Shown here: positions 23,237 to 36,100 of the stretch, one piece after another | Layout: every line of letters starts with the position of its first letter | Numbering within the stretch: position 1 is the stretch's first letter | Translations under genes and position numbers: made by a program | Assembly (NCBI GenBank): GCA_031213475.1 | Contig: JARUPZ010000002.1 | Location: forward strand, 8,232,830 to 8,296,829 | Reading direction: 5' to 3' | From: Nereocystis luetkeana | Taxonomy: Eukaryota > Sar > Phaeophyceae > Laminariales > Laminariaceae | DNA length: 64,000 nucleotides | Notes under the pieces: model-generated | Told to the model about the DNA's origin: nothing | The model's database searches: none | What the model saw: only the letters and a program-made list of their open reading frames with translations

Positions 23237-24241
23237 GTGGATTATCCTACCTTTGTGGCGATCATTTCGAAACAAAATTTTGTGTGTGTGGCGGACTGAC
23301 GTGAGCCCACCTCATCTCCCCCGTAGCTATTACTAGTAGTAGTAGTTGACGGTGACAATTTATATGTGCTCAATAAGCCTTACCCCCCCCCCCCCCGCGA
23401 CGGCGACAAACTCCGTTTCTACTTACGAAATGCAGGAGTTTGTTGCAGCAGGTTCGTTACCAACTCGTGGAGATCAAACGACGCCAAGAAGCAAAAAACA
23501 CAAGCATAGTTACTATGAAGTGAAGTGAAAACTACTTATTTGCACCACCACCACCACGGGTGTGGCTTGCGCGACGTGCGTTTAGCCACCGAACGCCGCC
23601 ACCACATACATACATCCCGCAACCAATGGTTCCGTCGGTCTGCGCTCGTTCGTTTGGGTACTACTCACGTGGTACAGCCGATCTCCTCAAAATGTTAACG
23701 CGTGGACAGGATAATCACCATGCCCCCGTTTCCCCCCGCTATTTTTCCCGACTCTTTTATGGTGCAGCGCGTCAGCAAAGCCGCTCATATCTCTACTGCT
23801 ACTGTGGGTGTAACGCGTTTTTTTTGTAATGATGTTGTGGTGTAATACGGGCGCCCCTTGTACATGTATGTGATGCGCGTTGGAGTATACGTACGGGTAC
23901 TGCAGCGTGGATGCTGCTAATGTGATTAGTTGTATGATGAGTATATTGCTCTATAGTTCGCTGTGCCCTCATTATTCTTCCCTTCTGGTCCTTCTGATGT
24001 TTTAGTCAATGCACCCTCGTGTACTTCACATCCTTGACCGTAGTAACTGTGCGTGGAATTTTTGCTTTGGGAGACTCTTTCCGGAGACACGGCAGCTTGA
24101 AGAGACACCCACTACAGTACAACGCATCACCGCCACATTGAACTCCAGCAAGTATACCATTCTGTCGTATGGACGCTACAACTACTACACGTGTTCCGTT
24201 CGTGTTTGTTTGTTTCTTGACTGAAAAAAAATGCGATGAGC
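23237..24241. other. Intergenic, between convergent genes
   Basis: No gene was recognised. It contains a short (GTA)n at 23333-23345 and a C run near 23383-23396. It forms the 3' side of the minus-strand gene ending at 24242. Confidence 0.5.
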
Positions 24242-26090
24242 TCAAAACATGTTAACATCGTTGTCGTCGTCCCCCGCGGAGGAGACAGTAGTACCCGACA
24301 CCGTCAGATAGTGTGACACCGTCGGCGGTAGCAGCGGTGGTGGCACCGTGTCGTCTAACACACTGCCACCACCATCACCACCATCGCGGGAAGCGTTTCC
24401 TCCATCGTCATTTTGGCCGTCTGTGTGTACTACTCGCCCCCCCCCCCCCATCTCTTCCTCTGCCGTCTCTCCAACACCAAGAAGAAGATCAGAGGATGAG
24501 TCGTCGTCTTTGACCCCGCAAACGTCAGACGACGATGTCCGCATAGGAGTCTCCATCGCACCGGGGGACGCCTCCGCCGAGGTTGGAGACGACACCTCTC
24601 CTTCGCGCCCCCCCCTTTCCTCCTGCCCTACAAGAACAGCAGTTTCTCGGGTTTTTTCGTGGTCGCGCGGGGTTGCTGCGGTTGATGATCGGCGTCCTTC
24701 TTCATCATGCTCACTGTGTGGCAGCAGTGGTGGTGGTGGTGGTGTTGGTGGAGGTGTTTGCGCCGCGGCTGTGGTCTTGGTTTTCCCGGCGGCAGCTTGA
24801 AGAAGCCTGCCCAGCGCTGCCGATTCCATCTCCAAACGGTTTTCTTCGTGGTGGTGCTTTTTTTGTTCGGGCACATAAACACACGCGCGCGCGAGAGAGA
24901 CGGGGGGGTACAAAGATGTGGGGAGGTAACATAAACAGACTAATCGGAAAAATGGGAACGAAGCCTAAAATGAGAACCAAGCCGTATCTCCAGAACCATG
25001 TGGTGTATCAGAGAACCAAAATGATCCTGCGAAACCCCTTGGCCAGCCCTGTGAGAGGAGCTCGTCAGAACGGTCATGCTCCATCTCGTGCCTTCGGGTG
25101 GGCGCAAAAAGCGATATACGCTGGCTCTATTGTGATTTCTCTAGATGCTGGCTACCGCGGCGATGCCGAGGACTTCCAGCCTGAGCGACAGCTCATTCGA
25201 AGGCTGCTGTACAGCCCCACAGGACTGTCAACTTTTTTTCTTGGAGTTGTACACAATTGGTTTGCTTTCTAAAAAAAACCGTCCGTTCCCATTTTTTGTT
25301 TCGTTCCCATTTTTCCGTTTTGTCTGTTCATAGTATACGCGCCCAGCGCGGGGTTGTTTTATGTAGAGTTGGCGTTCTTTCTTCATCTACTAGGTGGAGC
25401 GCACGGTGTATAATACTGTACATGCCTCGTACCATACCTCACCATGTGATGTGGTGTGAACTACTCTTAGACCTCCTGGGTTGAATTTTCGGCCCAATTT
25501 GCTCCGAAAAGAGGGGTGAATACACAACTGAAAACATTTCGTCAGGATCTTTTCATGGACCCATCGCTCGGTGCTTGGTATCATCTTCCTGTTGTCGAGG
25601 AAATTAGCTTTGGAATCCGTCAGAGGGGGGGTGCTTTATTGCGTGATATACGGTACCGTCTGCATACCGGGCTTTGTTTTATGTTTCCACCGTTCGTGTT
25701 GGTTGTACACACACCGCAGTACACGTTCATTGTTGGAACCCTTGAGTCCCGGCGCGGTCTATTACTACTGTACCTAACCACCGCCGTCAGTGCATTTTAT
25801 CTTTGGTTACGACAATAGACTACGCAGTACCTCTACTTAAGGCCACGTCTTCCTTTTTGTTACGACAATTGACCATATATATACAGTACAATCCGTATTG
25901 TCATCGAGACTAAACGCAGTGGGCGCATACATACATACTCCGGTACATCAGGTACGTATCAGAGAAAAATGAGGAAAAGTCGATGTTTTTCCCTTGGTTT
26001 TCACGAGACCGAGTCTCTATGCTGAGACCTTCAGCCCTGCGAGGGGAGGGAGGGTGACATTCTCCGTGAGGCAGCGTCTACAACGTGTTC

Positions 26091-26122
<32 letters not shown>

Positions 26123-26998
26123 AATAGTGGTAATAGTAGCACTATAGCAGTACTACAGTAGTAGTAGTACTACTAGCACTACTACCAGTACTAGTAGTAG
26201 CAGTAGTAGTAGCAGTGATTGGAATACGGGTCTTGATGACCGATGGATATCGGTCGAGCAGAACCGCATTTCAACAGGTTATGCGCCTCGGACTGTGCTT
26301 TCGTTAGATATGCATAATAACCACTTGTGCATAAGTCAGCGATCATTTGGGACAAGTGATTCTGGTGCACTAGTGGCATACCGGTCTTGATGACCGATGG
26401 ATATCGGTAGAGCAGAACCACATTCCAACAGGTTATGCGCCTCGGAGTGTGTTTTCGTTAGATATGCACCATAACCACATGCCCATAAGTCAGCGATCAT
26501 TTGAGACAAACGATTCTGGTGTATATCTCAATAGAAGTAGTAGTAGTAGTAGAGGAGTAGTAGGCGTAGCAGTAGATGTTGTAGTAGGAGTAGTAGGAGT
26601 AATAGTTGTTGCAGCAGTGATAGTAGTAATAGTAGTAGCAGTAATAGCAGTAGAAAGGAGCAATAGTACTGCTGTAGGAGTAGTAGTAGGAGTAGTAGTA
26701 GCAGCAGCGGTAGTCGCAGTGGTAGTATCAATAGCAGTAGCAATAGTAGAGACAATAGTAGTAGTAGTAGTAGTAGTAGAGTACTAGTACTACTACTAGT
26801 AGTAGTAGAGTAGTAGGTAATAGAGTAGTAGTAGGTGTAGCAGTAGTGTGAGTATTATCAGTGGCAGTAGTAGCAGTAGTAGCAGTAGTAGCACTAGGAG
26901 TAGTGGTCATAGTAGTAGTAGTAGTCATAGTAGTAGTAGCAGTGGTAGCAGTAGTCATAGTAGTAGCCATAGTAGTAGTAGCAGCAGTAGTAGTAGTG

Positions 26999-27041
<43 letters not shown>

Positions 27042-27064
27042 AAGTAATAGTAGTTGTAGTAGAG

Positions 27065-27106
<42 letters not shown>

Positions 27107-30100
27107 TTGCAGCGCGAGGGACGCCGTCGTCAATACTGTGACGCGGAGGGGAATGTCGTGGCCAGCGCTACGTGGAGAGTCCCTCGTTAGAGCACGGGTC
27201 GAGCTGTACGAAGCTCCCTGCTAGTGATGGAGATTGGAGGACGGGTTCCCGACATTGGAACGCCATTCTATGCTCGTGAAGAACCCGGAAAATGCAGAAT
27301 TCCCAATGAAAACCAGCTTCGAGCTCTTCGGAAAGCATCGACCTGGTACTTCTCAGTACCACCAAAGACCTAAATATTAAAGTAAAACCCCATGTCCCCT
27401 GACAAGCGATCTGCCCATTGGTTAAGTGTCGATCTGTTTGTGCAAACATATTGCCCGCAAAGAGCTTGGTTCCTCGTTAATCAACGCGCTGCTAGTCCGA
27501 ACATCAGGGAATCTCGGAGTTGATGACCATTTAGCCATTCGGAGCTTGAAGGTGCTCGTGGAGCAATATATCTTCCCTCAAGAACTCACGGCCGCAAGAT
27601 GAGATCGCTCTCGGGACCACCCGGAGGAGCAGGCCGCTGCAACATGGTGAACCCAGCGAAATGGGGTAAGCATTTCCTGTGGGTGATGAAGTAGGTTCGG
27701 CGGTAATACTTTGACGGTGAACGGTAAGCACCTGTCAGGTTATTGTCGAACGGTTCGGCGAAGGTGAGAGCGCCTTCTCTGGGTCTCGCATGCATGGAAG
27801 GCGTGTCTATTTGTTTAGGTGTATGGCATGTGGTTGTGGTAGCAAAAATGACACCCAACGTTGGCGGCGGTGGGAATGTTTTTGTAGGGAGTCGTGGGCG
27901 AAACAAAAATAGGAGTCGTGCGGGCGGCGTCATGAGGCGCTGGCGGTTATAAACCGTGGGGAAACTCTCGGGAGAAGAACGACACGTCGACTGGTCGAGC
28001 TCTGCTGTTTGGAGAACGCACAAGGGCCAGGACGGACGCACTCATCACCACCATAGAAGGCCAGCACCTCCTAAGGAAGGTAATCGAAACTTCGGGCTGA
28101 CGGCGAAGGATGGAGGAGGAAGACACACGCGCTGTCACCGCGGTCTAACCGGGATGTCCGCTTGGCGCAAACGCTTGCATGCGCCGGGCTGGGGAGTATT
28201 GCAGTGACAGGGAGCCGAGGAGGAAGGGAAGATCGGTTAATCGCAGGAATGCCTGCTTGGCACCGACGCTCACATGCGCCTAGCTTGGGGGGTGTTGCAG
28301 CGACGGGGGCACCGAGGAGCAAAGGCGCACCTGACGGCGGGGAAACTCGCTCTGGGCGGACGATAGTCACACGTCGGACAGTGGGAGTGCTTCAACCCCG
28401 GGCCGACGATGGGGATGGAAAAGGAAGGCGCACACGCTGTCACCGGGCCGTGACCGGGAGGCCCGCTTAGCACCGAAGATAGTTATGCGTCGGGGAGGGG
28501 GGGTGTTGCAGCGCGAGGGACACCGTAGTCACTATTGTGAGGCGTAAGCGTCTGTCGTCCCACGGGCCAGTGAGAGACGGAGGGTCCGTCGTTAGAGCTG
28601 GGGGCGAGTTGTACGAAGCCCCCTGCTAGACTGATGGAGGTTAGAGGTTGGGTTCCCGACATCGGAACGCCATCGTATTCTCATGGAGACCCCAGAACAC
28701 GGAAAACGCCCAATACAAACCAGCTCCGCGCCCTTCGACACGCGAGCATCGACCTGGTAGTCAGTACCACCAAAGACTGGAATATCAAAGTCAAACCCCA
28801 TGTCCGCTACCAAGCGAAATGCCCAATGGTCAGTGTCCATCTGTCTGTACACACATAACGCCCGCAACGCGCTTGATATCTCGTAAATCAACGCGTTTCT
28901 TCTCCGAACATCGGGGAATCTGGTGACTGATGGGCTTTTGGCCATTTTGAGCTTGGAAAAGCTCGTGGGGCAATATCTCCTCTCTCAAGGACTCAAGACG
29001 GTAAGGTGAGATCGCTCTCGGGACCACCCCGAGGAGCCGGCTGCTGCAACAGTATCATAGTCGTATTAATAGTAGTAGTATTAATAGTATTACGGGGGAC
29101 CATAGTAAATAGGACCAAATAGTGTTCGTAAAAATAGGGAAATATATTGTTTTTTGTGTTTACCGTAGGTCCTATTTACTATGGTTCCCCGTACTAGTAG
29201 TGGAAGTAGTAGTATTAATAGTAGCAGCAGCAGTAGCAGTAGCAGTACTACCAGTTGTACCAGTAGTAGTAGCGGACAGTAATGCAGTTAGTCGAAGTGC
29301 CTCTCGCTTACCCTCTCGTCTAGGGCGGTGATGTAGGTCTCGTTCGCCTGCTCCATGAGTGCGGCCCCGTCGTCCTGTCCGCGCCAACCGGGAAACCAAA
29401 AAAACAAAGCGTGGCATTAAGTGGAGTAGGTCGAAATTTAAGCCGGCAGTAGGTAACGAAAGGAGGTACTGCTTTAGATACTGTAGTAGACTGGTACGAC
29501 AGTATCATAACTTTCCTTGGTTGGAGTTCGTTGTGTTGTGTTCTTCTTTCTATAGCTGTTTACGACTTAACCGGCGTTGAATTTTATACTGCACGTTGCC
29601 ATACGCTGTCGGCTGCTAAAACAAACGTGACATCATGCTAACCGTGAGTCTAAGCACACATACTTCGAAGTATAATATGTACAATCGATGTTTCGCTCCG
29701 CTTCTTTGCTGTTCGATGAGGGATGTCACATTGCTTCTACTATTGACACGATTAAAAATGTGAGCGCCAGAAACACTGGACTGGTTTAGTTGGTCGCAGT
29801 TCCGTCCGGGTTGCAAGAGCAAGGCAAACACTGGGAGGACAACAACAGCACAAGATACCCTTGACTTGTGCTGCCTGTCTTACAGGGCACAGAGCCAACC
29901 AACCATCGATCGCAGGCCGAAGCACATACATTATATATATTTTTCTTGTTTGGGATTATACTTCGTACGACCACGACCAAAATACGAGTATGCGCAAGCC
30001 CCCCCCATGCTTGCCCCCTTATATATATATATAGGTTGGGTTGGCGTCGGTCGGCAACGACACTGTAAAACATGCCGCTCACTACGTGAGCTGAAACCAG

Positions 30101-33100
30101 GGTGCCGTTTTTTTTGTTTTGCTTTGGCGGTCGGTCACAGCTGGCGATCGAGGTATTAATTGATGATTTGTGCAGGATGGAGGACCTTTACTCTGCACAA
30201 GGGAATTATGGTATCATATAGTGTTTGTGGTAAGGCACCCACGGGGCAGTTACATAATACCCCATTGCTGTCTCTGGAAGTGGCCACACCGGAAAACAAC
30301 TTCAATCATTGAAGTTGTCGTCCTTATGCAAGGTCGCCTCACAAGCAGTTCTGAGTAGAATGCAGCTCACCCTGCACGCGACTCACCGGACACCTCTCGG
30401 CGTCTCGCGCTTGTTGCAAGCAATGCCTGCCTGGTCGGTGGAGACCCCCGACATGCTCCGTCCTGGTATTGTAGGGATGCGAGGGTCTATGGTCATACGA
30501 ATGCGGCCATGCATGATATCGAGTACACCCCCCCCTGCCTCAAGCATGAGAATGTACCCCCCCTCCCCTCGCGCGCACACCTCACACAGCCCCCCCCCCC
30601 GCCCCTCCATCCCACCCCCCGATTTCCCCTCCACCCTCACCCCCCGCCCCCACCTCACCAGGCTTCCGTCCAACACGAAGCGACGGATTCGTCGAAGAGT
30701 CGTTCGACGGTCCGCGAGAAGTTCGTCGCGGAGGTCAAGTGCTCTCCTCACCAAACTCCTGCAACACCAGTCACAGACGAGTGAAACATGGAACGCGATC
30801 AGTCGCGGCCACCGCGGCATGTTCATCGTCGCTCGGATTTTGGTTCGGTCGTCGGCGTGTTTTTTCGGCTATTTGAAGGAAGGAGCAAAAGGCTAAAGAG
30901 CGCGTTCAGCTCTCTAGATGCGGATTGTGTATATTCGGTTCTAATCGGGACCGAAAACAAGACTGAAAAGGGGGGTCGCAGGATGGGGGTAGAAAACAAA
31001 ATACAAGGCCCCAATATGGCCGGAAATATGGTGCCCGATAGCATTATGATGGAATCATCCAAACGTGAGTTATAAAAAATTACGACCAGATTACTATTCC
31101 CTTCTTTGGGACGTTCAGAGGGGCAAGTGTAGAATCTGTTACACACGACGGACCGGTTGTGATCTGCGCTACATCATCTATCTACAGCAGCACGTACTGG
31201 TCCTAACCCGCCAATATTATGAGGTGTTTCGTGCAGGATCTGTTTAGGTAGTATGTATTCTAGACCCAGGCAATATGGTCGTCGATCGCGCAGATTGTAT
31301 TCCTCCCTCCCACCCGGCGAAAACGTGAGCTATCAACAGTAAGTCGTGCAGATCAGGGGTCTACGAGCATCTTGCCTGCAGTATCTAGAGCATCAAGCGC
31401 GAATCGATGGTCTGTGCGAAGTACGCTGTGGTATAAACGCGTTACGAACATCTTGCAGCTTCAGGGTGGCCGCTCGCGTGATCGATTCTAAGCCGCTGAA
31501 AAGCGAGGGCAAAAAAAAGTGACCCCCCTCAAGCGGCCATGCACTACGTATAGACTCCATGGAACGGATAGAGCTGAAAAGCATAAAATGATCCACAAGA
31601 TGGGAGAAACAACGGTATCGGATGGAAGAGTCTCCCGCCAGCCAGTCTAAACAAAAAAATGAATCGATCGGTTGTCGGCAGACAGAAAAAAACAAAGCAC
31701 CGTTCAAAATCGTACAATAACACATGGAATTTTATGTATGTGCGCACGCGGCGGCTTTCGCGCGTCGACTTCTTGGGGGGGCACACGTCGTGTGCATGGG
31801 GTTCGTTTTTTCTTGTTTTGGTGTCATCGCGCGTTTAGACGTTGTCGTTGTCGTCGTTGTTGTTGTTGTAGGTGGTGTTGGTGTCGGTGTTGTTGTTGTA
31901 GTTGTTGTTGGTGGTGTGGTTGGTGTTTTGGTGCTGTGGTTGATGTTTTGGTGTTATTGTTGGTGTAAATAATTTGGTGTTGATGTGTCGGTGTTGTTGG
32001 TGTTGTTGGTGTTGGTGTCGGTGTTGTCGGTGTCGGTTTCGGTTCTGCCCACCATACCTACTGCCCCGCCACGGCAGCAGTTCCGTTGAGATTGTCACAC
32101 AATGTTTATCCGCCCGTTGAGATGTTCGACAGACTTGGCGAAAATAAAAAGCTGTTCCGTCGTACCAAGTGAAACTGTACACCGACGCCGTGCTGTGCTG
32201 CTGTAATGTGCATGCGGCATGATGTGATATGTATCCGGAGGGACAAAAGCTCACGCTGCTGTTGCCCCGGCGCCCACGGTAGTAGCACCGCTGTGTTCTT
32301 ATGATACATAACAACCGAAATTAATTTTTAAGAAAATGCACGATATACATGAAGATTATGTGGAAGTGTGGTGAGCATATTAACCCCTTTAGAACTGCGG
32401 CAGTCCCGTTTACTGGACCAACCCCCCAAATTCTAAGTAAATCGTCCCCTTAAGGCGACTGCAGTATTGAAGGGTTTGGCTTAATTTTCCCCTGTCCGCC
32501 GAGAGTCTTAAAAAAATGTATATACTTGGTATATACTACATCGCGTTGGGAAAAAAGTCTATTTTTCAAGTTAGGTATGCCTGACAAGCAGGACCGGGTG
32601 CGTACACAGCCCTCTCGCTACGAATGCGTAGGGTATTGGTGAGTTGTCGTCAGATAACAGAAAGAAGATATCAACCGGAGATTTTCAGTCCGACGCCTTC
32701 AGATTTTTTAATCGTTCGCGTGATGGACCGGTCGCTCGGGTGGTCTACAGTAGTGAACACTACCAAGGTTGAGTTCGAGAGTTCGAGTCTCTCCGCATGG
32801 AGCTTTCATGTCAACTATTCAAATGATATCAACAGTAGTCGGGAGCGCATGTTGTAGCGTGGGTAGGCACAATTTTCGACTCGAGTCGACGACGGAAGAA
32901 ACATGCTGAACTCTTCTTTCTCGCGATAAAAATACAAGGCGCGTACCCAGGTGGAGAGGGAGGAGAGGAGCCTACTTGCTTTCCCAATGGTTGATCTGAG
33001 TTACCGCTTTTGTAGGAGGGGAGAGCGAAAAAAATAAATGGGACGGGAACAAGAAAAATCCGGCGTCGGGTTTTCTGTACAGTAAGATTCCCGGGCGTAG

Positions 33101-36100
33101 ATTTCCTAAAGGACTCCGGCTTCCCTCACCCGGCTCGCAAGTGAGGGCCTCGTTTTTTTTGCTGGCGTGTAAATAGATGGCCGACGAGTGGGAAAAGTGG
33201 TGATTGAACCGTCGAGTTGAAGATTGTTGCGGGCTTGTCGCCTCTCGCCCTGAAACTCTTCTGGCTTTCCATCCAAGATACGCATGCCTCCCAAGTATTG
33301 TAAATACGTGTCACAATACCTGCCTGCACCCAGGTAGATAGTTACCGCCCGCTTTAAGGTCGTTCAAGGCAATGCCATGGCATTATAGAGTAGCCGCCGA
33401 GTAGAAGGAAGCATGGTTAGCGAATGACTGTCGAGTATAAGGAGGGAAACGCTTGATACATGTAACGATTGCCCGTCTATGTCTCTCTCTCTCTGGTTCT
33501 CCAGGAAACGAAGCGGCAGGGTGGGTCCACGTACGGCCGCGTACTATACAGTAACCAGGTAGTAACATCTCCATACGCTTCCACGGGGTGGTTTCTTTTT
33601 TCTTTTTTTGATGCGTGTCTCTACCGTTGCCCCCACCACCAACAACTACATCGAGCACACGAGATAAATACGCGAACTACGACTGACTGATGCTCACCAC
33701 GTAAACCACCTGCCCCCCCAATATAAAAAAAGTGCACACAACAAGGAAGCACCCGCCGACACGTTATTTGCTTTTTCTTTGGTGCTAAAAGCCCGAGCAC
33801 ATTCTTCGCCGAAACAAGGTTAGACGGATACCGGCATTGTAAGAGCTTTCACAACGAGGATCGATCGTCGATTCCCATTTTATTTTTCTTCTAAATATGT
33901 CGGGGCTAACAGTAGCTCGATCAATGTTGTCGGAAGTGAGAGGCGTCTAACCCTGCTAAGATACACATGCGTAGGACATGTTTTCGAGGGGATCGGATCT
34001 GTACTATATATGCCTATCACCCGCGCAACACACACTATCACAACGGCAGGTTGCCTCTGTGTGGGATCTAGTTGATCTTGATCGTGATCTGTTTCGAGGT
34101 GTGCAAGACTTCAAGCAACATACCAGGTGCATAAATTTTTCTGCCAGGTGCGGAAGAACACGCAAGATAACATACCTCCCTGGGACGAATTTTGATCCTA
34201 TTTTATCACACCTCGGATAGACAGATCATCTACAGATCATCTACAGATCATTCCCACAGCTCATGATGATCGAGGCCTTTCAAGGCAGATATATCATCTG
34301 TTCCCGATATTGTATGTGTTGTATGATCCAACTCATGTCGTCGGGAGGGACCCGTACTGTCTACACGATCTACTTAACAAGCACATGCTCCCTGGGCGGG
34401 ATCTGTACTATATTCGCAGAGCTTTGCACAACCCCCTCACAACCGTAGGTGAGGAACTATAGATGATCTGCAGGTATATAGATAGATCATGACCTGTCTG
34501 AGGTGTGAATTTTCTCCAAACCATGCCTTCAGGGTGGCACACACAGCCAAAACGGTGGCTTGATGCGTGCCATATACGAAAAGAGGTCGCAGAGCACTCA
34601 TTGTTTTTGGCTGAAACGTTTTCTGAACGAACGAATGTGGGGGCCTCCTTACCTCCAAAATCGTCGGACATTTTCAATATCGTGGTGAAGCAAATACGTT
34701 TTTGTTGTGTGGTCGGGTTGAGGCCATGGGATTGATTTTTCATCGGGGGATATAAATACACAAAACAGTAGAAGTTTCGGCGAGGGAGCCTCAGGAGAAA
34801 AAAAAGAAGTGGCGCACCACTACCGTAGTATTCCGTCATAAATTAGAAAAAAAAGTGTCATCGAAATTTTCCGTAGATGAGGAAGACGCATCGCACTTTT
34901 CGTTTTACACTTTCCCTGTCGTCGAGAAAAACAGCCTTTGAATCGTCCGAGGCGGGGGGGGGGGGGGGGGCGCTTTTCTCTCGCATGGTGCCATATGGTA
35001 CCTAAATCTATACTTGCAGCACACCTGATTTCAGCGCCTGCGCCCTCCAGAATGGTTTCGGCGCTCGCACTCCCGCTCCTCATCGATGCCTCTAATACCG
35101 CCATCGCAGAGGAAGAGCTCGGCGCTAGGCTCCCGCTCCGTCCTCCAACTTTCTCCTTTTTATTCCCCCCCCCCACCCGTCTCTATGGGCGGAGTTTTTT
35201 TTAATGGCACGAGAAGTCGGGTCGGGACGCGCACCGGGGGGGCAACAAGTCGCAGCGGCGAGAGTCTCAGCCAAGAGAACGTAGACGAAATTGTCGATGA
35301 ACAGCCTCGGCCACTGCTTGGTTTGCGGCTTGTGTTAAGGGGGTAATTTATCGGTATTGAATAACCGAGCTCGTACTACTGTACAGTACAGTACACAACA
35401 GTAGGTGGTATGCAAGGAGTCATGCGCCCGGAGTCATGCGACACGGGGCGCATGCATGGTACTTATGTCTTGTACGGCTGCGCGCTCGCTCTTGCTGTTA
35501 GTACTCTCCAATAGCCTGCATAGTCGCGTGGCGATGTAGAATATTTATAGTGAATGGGTACTGCTACATATGCAACTATTAATATCAACAGCGGCGACTA
35601 TTGCGCCTGCCAAGCACCTCGACGTACACCATGGAAGGACACCTCAACCCCAAGAAGAACCGACATACAACCGTTACAAAACGGTTACATGCACCGCGCA
35701 CAGGCGAGAGGTCGACTCCACAACAACAACATCAACGCCCCTCTAGGTCTCAGCTCCCGCCACTGCCGCTGTGGTACAGCTGTGTACTGCTGGAGGCTAC
35801 CGGCTTCTCCGGTCTTATCGGCATCTCGTGGGCGTTTCTCGGCGGCACGCACAGCAGACGCGCACAAAAGACACGGCGGGGGGGGGGGGGGGTGTACGGG
35901 GGGGTGCACTTATGTCATGCATGGCCGTAGTCATACGACCATAGACCCTCGCATCCCCTACAACGCCGCGACGGAGCCCGTCGGGGATCTTCACCAACCA
36001 GACAGACGTCGCTTGCACCAAGCCCAAAGGAAGCGCCGTGTAACACGTATCACACCTTATACGCACGCCAGTTGACCTTGTCGGTGTCGTGAGCCACAAG

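Noticed and set aside
22299..23275. Several 70-277 codon frames in the CCACGGCA region
   Set aside because: The octamer lacks stops in several frames; no domain or splice context.
26449..27190. Poly-Val, poly-Ser, poly-Leu and poly-Tyr frames
   Set aside because: Translation of the GTA trinucleotide array.
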